Origin: an uncultured Ruminococcus sp.
GTDB lineage: Bacteria; Bacillota; Clostridia; Oscillospirales; Ruminococcaceae
Direction: 5' to 3'
Assembly (NCBI GenBank): GCA_945876405.1
Contig: CAMCOJ010000022.1
Span: forward strand, 1 to 13,850
DNA length: 13,850 nucleotides
Made by a program: the position numbers and the translations under genes. This document shows positions 1 through 6,058 of this stretch, in pieces (positions within the stretch are counted from its first letter, which is position 1; every line of letters begins with the position of its first letter). The notes beneath the pieces are model-generated. The model had not been told where the DNA came from. It saw only the letters and a program-made list of their open reading frames with translations, and did no database searches.

Positions 1-40
1 AGGAGTATCGTCGGCAGCGTCAGATGTGTATAAGAGACAG
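1..40 (+). other. Illumina Nextera P5-side adapter (non-genomic)
   Basis: Bases 8-40 match the Nextera read-1 transposase adapter, ending in the 19-base Tn5 mosaic end AGATGTGTATAAGAGACAG at 22-40. Bases 1-7 (AGGAGTA) match the last seven bases of the Nextera i5 index S507 as I remember it. This is library sequence left on the contig end. It should be trimmed and not read as a transposon end. Confidence 0.98.
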
Positions 41-315
41 TTTCCGGATATTTCTGAGATAATCTTTGCTGTTTCAGTTCCGCCCGGACGGCATAGATTT
101 CCGGCAGCACCTTTGGTGATTATCGCGTTTGCATAGTCGGCACATCCGGCATATCCGCATGCACCGCAGTTTGCCTGAGGCAGAGCCTCTGTTATTTTTT
201 CAATTCTTTCATCCGTTTTTACTTCAAATATTTTCGAAGCGACTGTAAGAAGTGTTCCGGCAAGAAGTCCGATTCCTGCAAATATTAAAACGGGAAGAAT
301 ATAAGTATCGAACAT
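41..315 (-). CDS. rnfB: RnfB, electron transport complex subunit B (N-terminal part, truncated by the contig end)
   Basis: RnfB is the iron-sulfur subunit that passes electrons from reduced ferredoxin into the Rnf complex. Only the first 91 residues are present; the 3' part is lost at the junction with adapter. Residues 5-25 form a hydrophobic anchor (ILPVLIFAGIGLLAG). A [4Fe-4S] motif follows, C50-x2-C53-x4-C58 then C75, in the typical context NCGACGYAGC. The downstream ferredoxin-type clusters expected in full RnfB are outside the window. The ATG is at 313-315, preceded by a clear AAAGGAG site. A gap of 23 bases separates it from the rnfA stop, and its position as last visible gene fits the clostridial order rnfCDGEAB. 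The missing end is an assembly boundary, not evidence of a pseudogene. Confidence 0.93.
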
Positions 316-338
316 TATTTATCAACTCCTTTTGTTTA

Positions 339-917
339 TCAGTTTCCGAGACCTGAAAATCCAATAAAGCTGAGAGAGAGAATCGCCGCAGCAATAAGTG
401 TTGCCGGAACACCTTTAAACGTTTCCGGAACATCTGCTTCCTCAACTCTTGAACGTACCCCTGAGAATATAAGGAGCACCATAAGAAAACCGATTCCTGA
501 GAAGAATGCGTTTATCACTGACTGACCGAATGTGTATTCGTTGTCGATGTTGAGAATTGTAAGTCCCAGTACAGCACAGTTTGTGGTTATAAGAGGAAGA
601 TAAACACCCAGTGCGTTGTAGAGAGGCGGCATAAGCTTTTTGAGAGCGGTTTCAACCAGCTGAACAAAGAGCGCGATGATGAGGATAAATGCAATAGTTC
701 TGAGATATGTTATTCCGAGCGGATCAAGTATAAAGTGATATATCGGATATGTTACCACAGAAGCGCATACCATAACAAATGTTACTGCCGCACCCATTCC
801 AAGACTAGATGATGCCTTTTTCGATACGCCGAGAAAAGGACAGATTCCCATGAATTTAGAGAGAACAAAGTTGTCAGTGAGAAGTGCGGCGAGCATAATA
901 GCGAATATACCTTTCAT
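339..917 (-). CDS. rnfA: RnfA, Na+/H+-translocating ferredoxin:NAD+ oxidoreductase subunit A
   Basis: RnfA is an integral membrane subunit of the Rnf complex and forms the membrane core with RnfE. The 192-residue protein has the usual length and about six hydrophobic helices. C26 (in GICPFLG) and C114 (in TTNCAVLG) match the two conserved cysteines that, with two from RnfE, hold a [2Fe-2S] cluster inside the membrane in solved Rnf structures; that role is taken from the family. The start ATG (915-917) shares one base with the rnfE stop (TAATG) and has a strong GGAGGAG site seven bases upstream, inside the end of rnfE. Translational coupling and equal stoichiometry with RnfE are inferred from this. 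Nothing in the sequence suggests damage. Confidence 0.96.
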   Translation of the reverse strand: MKGIFAIMLAALLTDNFVLSKFMGICPFLGVSKKASSSLGMGAAVTFVMVCASVVTYPIYHFILDPLGITYLRTIAFILIIALFVQLVETALKKLMPPLYNALGVYLPLITTNCAVLGLTILNIDNEYTFGQSVINAFFSGIGFLMVLLIFSGVRSRVEEADVPETFKGVPATLIAAAILSLSFIGFSGLGN

Positions 918-1579
918 TACTTAGCTCCTCCTTCACTCTGACATGATGAACAGCTTTCGCGTGAAGGGCAGCTGCTGCATCCGATTTCCTGCGGTGGTTT
1001 TTTGTCTGAAAGTTTGTTTACTGCTGCAATAACGCATCCTAAAACGAAGAATCCGCCTGCAGGGAGGATGAAGAGGGTGAGACTCTGTATATATGGAATT
1101 TTGATTCCGAACCAGGCACCTGCACCGAAGATTTCACGGACTGATGCCATGATTGTAAGGGCAAGTGTAAATCCGAGTCCCATACCGAGAGCGTCCATTA
1201 TCGAAGGGATAACCTTGTTTTTGCTTGCAAACATTTCTGCACGTCCGAGGATGATGCAGTTTACTGTTATAAGTGAAAGGAAGGTTCCGAGGCTCTTGTA
1301 GAGATCCGGAAGATAGCCCTTCATAAGCATTTCGATAAGTGTTACAAATCCTGCGATTATTACTATATAACACGGAAGCTTTACTGACTTTGGTATTACG
1401 TTTTTAAGAAGTGAGATAACTATATTTGAACCAAGAAGTACAAATGTTGTGGCAAGTCCCATGCCAAGTCCGTTTATTGCTGTAGTTGTTACAGCCAGTG
1501 TAGGACACATACCGAGGAGTCCGACCAGTGTAGGATTTTCCTTTATAAGTCCTTTGGTAAATTCTTTGAAATTACTCAT
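917..1579 (-). CDS. rnfE: RnfE, Na+/H+-translocating ferredoxin:NAD+ oxidoreductase subunit E
   Basis: RnfE is the second membrane-core subunit of Rnf and is homologous to RnfA in inverted topology. The 220-residue protein has about six membrane segments. C25 (GMCPTLAV) and C108 (ITVNCIILGRAEMFA) correspond to the intramembrane [2Fe-2S] ligands known from the family. ILGRAEMFAS is a strong RnfE/NqrD signature. The unusual part is a hydrophilic C-terminal tail (about 190-220) with C201-x2-C204-x5-C210-x2-C213, a spacing that could bind zinc or iron; I do not know a function for it. The start ATG (1577-1579) lies within the rnfG 3' end (8-base overlap), with AGGAG seven bases upstream. The gene ends in a one-base overlap with rnfA. 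Confidence 0.96.
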   Translation of the reverse strand: MSNFKEFTKGLIKENPTLVGLLGMCPTLAVTTTAINGLGMGLATTFVLLGSNIVISLLKNVIPKSVKLPCYIVIIAGFVTLIEMLMKGYLPDLYKSLGTFLSLITVNCIILGRAEMFASKNKVIPSIMDALGMGLGFTLALTIMASVREIFGAGAWFGIKIPYIQSLTLFILPAGGFFVLGCVIAAVNKLSDKKPPQEIGCSSCPSRESCSSCQSEGGAK

Positions 1580-2108
1580 TTATAAGCTCCTCTCTGTGGT
1601 TTTCATATGCTTCAAGAGCCGTATTTACTGCATTTTTCATTCCCTTTGATGAGAATGTTGCTCCGGTTACAGCACTGAATTCATATTCATCATTTTTTAC
1701 GCCAAGGAACTGTTTTACAAAGTCTGAATCATCTCTGACCTTTGTTCCGAGTCCCGGAGTTTCACCAAGTTCAATGAAACTTATACCCTCAACTCCGTTG
1801 TCAGATACACCGACAAGAACATGAATTCCTTTTTTTGCATATCCGTCAGCAATGACCTCGAAGGATACCTGTTTCTTATCGTTTACGATTACTGAAGTTA
1901 TTCCGTCATATGTCAGAACTGTTCCGTCTTCGTTTTTTAGCATGGTGTACTCTGCCTCTCCGTAGATTTCTGTAAGACCTTCTTTGAGGGAGTCGGTTAT
2001 TATTCCTGTTGTGTCAACGTATGTTGCGTTGTAAACAAATATGAGAGCAGCTGAAATAACTGTACAGATAAGTGTCAGAACAAGAGGCGGTTTTATTTTA
2101 CTTAGCAT
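1572..2108 (-). CDS. rnfG: RnfG, FMN-binding subunit of the Rnf complex
   Basis: RnfG is a membrane-anchored flavoprotein whose domain faces outside the cytoplasm and carries covalent FMN. The 178-residue product has one N-terminal helix (about residues 8-27) followed by an FMN-binding domain. ETPGLGTK (116-123) and VTGATFSS (147-154) are family hallmarks; T151 is the expected phosphoester attachment site. At -6 from T151, where the ApbE consensus Dxx(s/t)gAT has Asp, this protein has S145. The frame stays open upstream to 2159, but I place the start at 2108: an AAAGGAGGT site sits nine bases before that ATG, and the helix then begins near residue 8 as expected. The start overlaps the rnfD 3' end by 11 bases. 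Confidence 0.94.
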   Translation of the reverse strand: MLSKIKPPLVLTLICTVISAALIFVYNATYVDTTGIITDSLKEGLTEIYGEAEYTMLKNEDGTVLTYDGITSVIVNDKKQVSFEVIADGYAKKGIHVLVGVSDNGVEGISFIELGETPGLGTKVRDDSDFVKQFLGVKNDEYEFSAVTGATFSSKGMKNAVNTALEAYENHREELINE

Positions 2109-3063
2109 CTGCCTTGACCTCCTTTGCTCCAAGCGGTTTTGTCTTTGTGAACATATCAATGTACGGTGTAAGAATATTCATAAGGAGAATTGAGAATGAA
2201 ACACCTTCCGGATAGCTGCCGTAGTTTCTGATTACAAATGTAATGATTCCGCAGCCGAGGCCGAAGATTATTTTTCCCTTGTTTGTTACAGGTGTAGTGG
2301 CGTAGTCTGTTGCCATGAAGAATGCTCCAAGGAAAAGTCCGCCGGAGAGAATCTGGTAGAGGGGATCTCCGCCTGTAATCCATGTAAGAAGTGCAACTGA
2401 TCCGATAAATGAAACAGGAGCAGCAGGAGAGATAACCTTTTTGTACATAAGGAAGAGCCCGCCAAGGAGAAGTGCAAGTGCTGAAGTTTCACCAAGACAT
2501 CCGCCGACGTTTCCGAGGAAAAGACTCATATAGCTTGCATCTCCTGAAACAAGAGGGGTAGGACCTGTAAGTACAGTGTTTGAATTTACAATAACACTTG
2601 TATCGGAAACTGCTTCAGGTTTCCAGTACTCAGGAAGTGCCCAGGTTGTCATAGGAGCTGTAAGTGAAATCATAAGAACAATACGTGCTGTTATTGCAGG
2701 ATTTGCAAAGTTCTGGCCGAGTCCGCCGAAAAGCTGTTTTACTATCACTATTGCGACAAAACTTCCCAGAACAGCCATCCAGAAAGGAAGTGTAACAGGA
2801 AGGTTAAGTGCAAGTATGATTCCTGTTACAGCAGCACTGAGGTCTCCGATTGTCTGTTCTCTTTTCATTATTTTTCGGCACAGATACTCAAATACTACTG
2901 ATGAAGCTGTGCACACTGCGATAAGTGCTGCTGCTCTGAATCCGAAAAATGTTACAGCTGCAATCATTGCAGGAACAAGCGAAACTATTACAATTGACAT
3001 TATTTTACGTGTCGACATATCTGAACTGCGATGAGGCGACGGTGACATAACTAAGTTTTTCAA
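2098..3063 (-). CDS. rnfD: RnfD, membrane flavoprotein subunit of the Rnf complex
   Basis: RnfD is a polytopic membrane subunit (NqrB/RnfD family) that carries covalent FMN and is part of the electron and ion path. The 321-residue product has many hydrophobic helices. Family landmarks are SPSPH near the N-terminus (7-11), GGLGQNFANPA (114-124) and MATDYATTPVTNKGK in the C-terminal half. The usual flavin attachment motif (SGATPL) appears as TGPTPL at 166-171, so T169 is the probable acceptor; Ala at -1 is Pro, and Asp at -6 is T163. I place the start at TTG 3061-3063 because GGAGG at 3072-3076 is eight bases upstream, whereas the next ATG (3048) is 23 bases away. The gap after rnfC is 16 bases; the stop overlaps rnfG. 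Confidence 0.94.
   Translation of the reverse strand: MKNLVMSPSPHRSSDMSTRKIMSIVIVSLVPAMIAAVTFFGFRAAALIAVCTASSVVFEYLCRKIMKREQTIGDLSAAVTGIILALNLPVTLPFWMAVLGSFVAIVIVKQLFGGLGQNFANPAITARIVLMISLTAPMTTWALPEYWKPEAVSDTSVIVNSNTVLTGPTPLVSGDASYMSLFLGNVGGCLGETSALALLLGGLFLMYKKVISPAAPVSFIGSVALLTWITGGDPLYQILSGGLFLGAFFMATDYATTPVTNKGKIIFGLGCGIITFVIRNYGSYPEGVSFSILLMNILTPYIDMFTKTKPLGAKEVKADAK
2117..2125 (-). promoter_or_regulatory. Ribosome-binding site deciding the rnfG start
   Basis: The minus strand reads AAAGGAGGT here, close to full complementarity with the 16S rRNA 3' end, with the AGGAGG core nine bases before the ATG at 2108. It lies inside rnfD. It favours 2108 over the upstream in-frame ATG at 2159, which would add 17 residues of out-of-frame rnfD sequence. 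Confidence 0.85.
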
Positions 3064-3079
3064 AATCAATTCCTCCGGT

Positions 3080-4357
3080 TTATTTCTTTTTTGGCAGAAG
3101 TGCCTTTGCAAGCTGATTTGTCTCTGCAAGTTTTCTGTTTGCCGGGCAGACATAGGTGCAGGCACCGCAGTTCATGCACAGTCCGGTTTTAAGACTCTGG
3201 AGAGCAGATATATCCTTCCTTCTGAACGCCTTTTCAATTTCGAGGGGCATAAGGTTCATTGAACAGGCTCTCACACAGCGTCCGCAGCGTATGCAGGCTG
3301 ACTGAACCGGCTCTCTGTAGTCCTTTTCGGCAATAAATGAGTTGCTTGTTTTCACTACCGGAGTATCTGCACTGAAAAGGCAGGCACCCATCATCGGACC
3401 ACCGGCTATAAGCTTGTTCATATGTTCCGTGTCAGTTTCCGTAAACTTAAGAATCTCACTTACCATTGTTCCTATCGGAGCGGTAATGTTCATAGGTTTT
3501 CCAACTGCAGAACCTTCGACGGTTATTCTTCTGCTGATAAGCGGTATACCTGTTTCTGCATATCTGTGGATAAATGCAGCTGTTGAGACATTCATAACTA
3601 TTACCTTCTGGTCTGAAGGAAGCTGTCCCTCCATAACCACTCTTCCTGTAGTGGAATGAATGATAACCTTTTCCGCACCCTGCGGGTAGGTTGAAGGAAG
3701 TCTGAAAACTGTTATTTCCGGTTCGTTTGCTGTAAGTTTTGTGAATTCGGAAATAGCCTCCGGTTTATTGCCTTCAATTGCAAGAATGGCTTTCGGAACT
3801 GATAGATATTTCATTATCATTCTGATTCCGCCAAGCACGTCTTCAGGATTTTCCATCATTTGTCTGTAGTCCGAGGTGATGAAAGGTTCGCATTCGGCGG
3901 CGTTAATGATAAGCGTGTCAATCTCACCCTTTGGACTGAGTTTGACATGTGTAGGAAATCCGGCACCGCCGAGACCGCATATACCACTTTCACGGACAGC
4001 TTTTACGAAACTTTCTCTGTCTGTAATTTCAGGCGGAGTAAACTCACATGTTTTCTGTTCCTCGTCAGCTTCTATCTCCACGGCCTTGCAGACTGTACCG
4101 TTCATAAGGCGGTAGTCTGATATTTCCTTAACTGTTCCGGATACACTTGCATGAACCGGAGCGGAAAAAAATGCATCCGAATCACCGATTTTCTGACCTG
4201 CAAGCACTCTGTCTCCTTTTTTTACAAGAGGTGTGCACGGAGCCCCCATATGCATTGCCATAGGAATTTTTACATACGAGGGAGCCGGGAGAGGTACTGT
4301 TTTGATTTCTGCTGTGTTTTTTGAATGATTAAGTCTGATACTGTTAAGTCTGAACAT
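3080..4357 (-). CDS. rnfC: RnfC, NADH-binding iron-sulfur flavoprotein subunit of the Rnf complex
   Basis: RnfC is the peripheral cytoplasmic subunit where NAD+ is reduced. In the 425-residue product, GLGGAGFP (128-135) and AECEPFITSDYRQMMEN (from 154) are the FMN/NADH-binding signatures shared with NuoF. Two [4Fe-4S] motifs follow near the C-terminus: C355, C358, C361, C365 and C394, C397, C400, C404. A lipoyl-like N-terminal region (KKGDRVLAGQKIGDS) is also present. An in-frame ATG lies at 4393, but the ATG at 4357 has AAAGGAG five bases upstream and begins with MFRLNSIRLNHSK, close to where clostridial RnfC proteins start, so I use 4357. The apbE stop lies 22 bases upstream, placing both in one transcript with rnfD directly after. 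Confidence 0.96.
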   Translation of the reverse strand: MFRLNSIRLNHSKNTAEIKTVPLPAPSYVKIPMAMHMGAPCTPLVKKGDRVLAGQKIGDSDAFFSAPVHASVSGTVKEISDYRLMNGTVCKAVEIEADEEQKTCEFTPPEITDRESFVKAVRESGICGLGGAGFPTHVKLSPKGEIDTLIINAAECEPFITSDYRQMMENPEDVLGGIRMIMKYLSVPKAILAIEGNKPEAISEFTKLTANEPEITVFRLPSTYPQGAEKVIIHSTTGRVVMEGQLPSDQKVIVMNVSTAAFIHRYAETGIPLISRRITVEGSAVGKPMNITAPIGTMVSEILKFTETDTEHMNKLIAGGPMMGACLFSADTPVVKTSNSFIAEKDYREPVQSACIRCGRCVRACSMNLMPLEIEKAFRRKDISALQSLKTGLCMNCGACTYVCPANRKLAETNQLAKALLPKKK

Positions 4358-4379
4358 AAATACTCCTTTCACAGAAGCG

Positions 4380-5336
4380 TTATTCTGATTCACTGAAAAT
4401 CAGGGAGGGGCTTCTGAAAATATTTCCCTTTTTATCAATAGCTATAACCCCGAACCTGTCGGAGTAAAGATATTTGTCAAGATTATCCTTACCTTCAGTG
4501 AAGATAAGGGTTGAGAGAAAGTCTGACAGTATTCCGCTGCTGCAGAATACTGTTACAGATGAAAGACCGTTGTCAGCCGGAAAACCGGTTTTCATATCGA
4601 TGATATGATGATATTTTTTTCCGTTTATCTCAGTGAATCTCTCATAGTCTCCTGAGGTTGATACAAAGCACGATCCTGTATTTACAGTTCCGGCGATTGA
4701 ATCCGCCCCGGACTTTACAGCAACACTGAAAACATGACTGCTGTCTCTGCTCCACAGCAGAGTTGATGACCCGGTTGATACAATGGTGTGATCTGTATCC
4801 AGACTGCTCACATACGGAAAAATGCAGTCGAGAACATATCCCTTTGCCGCTGCACCCGGATCAAGGCTCGTCCCGTTCTTCAGTGAAATGCGGTTTCCGG
4901 AAACAGAAATATTGTTCTGACCGGCATACTGCATGTATTCTGATATCTTTTCTTCGTCCGGAAGAATTCCTTTTTCAGTACTATGCTTCCAGAGCATGCT
5001 CAGGTTTCCGGCAGAAATATCCACACCGAATCCGTATTCGGCATTAAGAGCCAGGATATCATTTACAAATCCAGTGAGTTCATCGCCGCATTCCATATCT
5101 TTTTTTCTGTTGAGTTCTGAAATTTCCGAGTCGGGACTAAAACAGTCAAATATTTCAGACAGTTCTGTAATCTGTTTTTTTATTTCTTCAGTGCACATTG
5201 TATCGGACCTTACTGATACAATGGTGTCAAGAGAAAAAAATGTACTTGTATAATCAGCTTTATTATGATAAAATAGATAAAGCAGTCCTGATATGAGTAT
5301 CAGTATTATCGCTGCTGCTGATATGTTTTTTCTGAT
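4380..5336 (-). CDS. apbE: ApbE-family FAD:protein FMN transferase, with a non-standard start region
   Basis: ApbE uses FAD to attach FMN covalently to Thr/Ser of target proteins; here RnfD and RnfG are the obvious targets. Numbering from 5336 (318 residues): hydrophobic anchor at 7-23, FFSLDTIVSV (33-42), DISAGNLSMLW (106-116), LDPGAAAKGY (158-167), STSGDYERF (226-234), YHHIIDMKTG (242-251; family usually HIIDPxTG) and DFLST (272-276), whose D and T fit the metal ligands. The frame is open up to a TGA at 5342. There is no ATG, GTG or TTG between that stop and ATG 5198. Starting at 5198 would remove the anchor and the conserved DTIVSV strand. AGGAAGTGA is ideally placed for the AUC at 5334-5336, so I extend the gene there. 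The exact start is uncertain; the family assignment is not. The stop is 22 bases before rnfC. Confidence 0.85.
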   Translation of the reverse strand: MRKNISAAAIILILISGLLYLFYHNKADYTSTFFSLDTIVSVRSDTMCTEEIKKQITELSEIFDCFSPDSEISELNRKKDMECGDELTGFVNDILALNAEYGFGVDISAGNLSMLWKHSTEKGILPDEEKISEYMQYAGQNNISVSGNRISLKNGTSLDPGAAAKGYVLDCIFPYVSSLDTDHTIVSTGSSTLLWSRDSSHVFSVAVKSGADSIAGTVNTGSCFVSTSGDYERFTEINGKKYHHIIDMKTGFPADNGLSSVTVFCSSGILSDFLSTLIFTEGKDNLDKYLYSDRFGVIAIDKKGNIFRSPSLIFSESE

Positions 5337-5342
5337 TGTTTC

Positions 5343-5351
5343 TCACTTCCT
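5343..5351 (-). promoter_or_regulatory. Near-perfect Shine-Dalgarno site upstream of apbE
   Basis: The minus strand reads AGGAAGTGA, which differs from the full anti-SD complement AGGAGGTGA at one base. Counting from its AGGAAG core, nine bases separate it from an in-frame AUC (5334-5336) rather than an AUG. It overlaps the GTG at 5344-5346, so it cannot serve that codon. Confidence 0.7.
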
Positions 5352-5376
5352 GACTGCAATTCATATACCTTATAAT
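5350..5376 (+). promoter_or_regulatory. Possible weak divergent promoter for the phosphatase-pseudouridine synthase pair
   Basis: On the plus strand TATAAT (5371-5376) is the other half of the palindrome TATAATTATA that forms the apbE -10 box. The best -35 candidate, CTGACT (5350-5355), is poor and spaced by only 15 bases. If used, the leader is about 60 bases, ending in GGAGG nine bases before the TTG start at 5441. Only the -10 element is convincing. Confidence 0.35.
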
Positions 5377-5403
5377 TATATCGCAAAATACTGATTTTGT
5401 AAA
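5375..5403 (-). promoter_or_regulatory. Sigma-A-type promoter for the apbE-rnf operon
   Basis: On the minus strand TTTACA (5398-5403) and TATAAT (5375-5380) are separated by exactly 17 bases. The -10 box is perfect and the -35 box differs from TTGACA by one base. Transcription would begin near 5368-5370, leaving a leader of about 32 bases that contains the SD site. It is the only good promoter I see for the seven minus-strand genes. Confidence 0.75.
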
Positions 5404-5440
5404 GAATATTTTAACTGATTTTGAATGGAGGAATTTAGCT

Positions 5441-6058
5441 TTGAAGGGCTACAGACTTTATATTATAAGACATGGCCAGACCGAGGCGAATGAAAAGGGA
5501 ATATATATCGGAAAGACAGATTTTCCGCTTTCGGACAAGGGAAGAAATGAACTTGTTGAAAAACTTGATGAGTATGAATATCCTGGTGTTGAGAGAGTAT
5601 ATTTAAGCCCGGCTGTAAGATGTGTGCAGACTTCATATATTCTTTTTAAGGACCGCGAGAGCATAGTGGTAAATGACCTCAGGGAACTTGATTTCGGAGA
5701 GTTTGACGGAAAGAGTGTTGAAGAGCTTATTAACCGTGATGACTACAAGGCGTGGCTGAAGGGCGGAATGGACAATTCTCCTCCGGGCGGTGAATCAATT
5801 GCGGACATGATAACCAGGGTTTATTCTGCACTTGACAGAATCATTCTTAACATGATGGACGAAGACCTTACAACAGCTGCCATCGTAACCCATTCGGGAA
5901 TCATTGCAAATATGCTTTCGTGTTTCGGACTTCCTAAGTACAAGCCGGACGAGATTACCTGCAAACCGGGCGAAGGATTTGAAATTCTTGTAACAGCACA
6001 GCTCTGGCAGCAGGCTCAGGCTTTCGAAATACTCGGAAGAGTACCTTTTCTCAGATAA
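5441..6058 (+). CDS. Histidine phosphatase family protein (phosphoglycerate mutase-like)
   Basis: The 205-residue protein belongs to the RHG histidine phosphatase superfamily, whose members form a phosphohistidine intermediate. RHGQTEAN is at 10-17, with H11 the expected nucleophile. R60 (LSPAVRCVQTS), E82 in RELDFGEFDG and H151 in VTHSG complete the usual phosphate pocket and proton donor. LDFGEFDGKS and PPGGES resemble alpha-ribazole phosphatases and small-molecule phosphatases, but no cobalamin gene lies nearby, so the substrate stays open. There is no signal peptide. The start is TTG, with GGAGG nine bases upstream. The stop overlaps the next ATG by one base (TAATG), which suggests translational coupling with the pseudouridine synthase. 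I see no functional reason for that pairing. Confidence 0.9.
   Translation: MKGYRLYIIRHGQTEANEKGIYIGKTDFPLSDKGRNELVEKLDEYEYPGVERVYLSPAVRCVQTSYILFKDRESIVVNDLRELDFGEFDGKSVEELINRDDYKAWLKGGMDNSPPGGESIADMITRVYSALDRIILNMMDEDLTTAAIVTHSGIIANMLSCFGLPKYKPDEITCKPGEGFEILVTAQLWQQAQAFEILGRVPFLR

Noticed and set aside
1002..1301. Open frames antisense to the rnf, uvrA and uvrB genes.
   Set aside because: They lack ribosome-binding sites and recognisable domains and mirror the codon bias of the opposite-strand genes.
5199..5220. A 6-bp inverted repeat TGTATC/GATACA just upstream of ATG 5198 with an SD-like AAGG in its loop, suggesting a regulated internal start.
   Set aside because: The surrounding frame encodes the conserved DTIVSV strand of ApbE, so this is probably coding sequence with a chance dyad.
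4776..5227. A 14-base direct repeat TGATACAATGGTGT at 4776-4789 and 5214-5227, both inside apbE.
   Set aside because: A pair of this length is not unlikely by chance in 13.8 kb, and both copies encode ordinary TIVS strand residues in the same frame.
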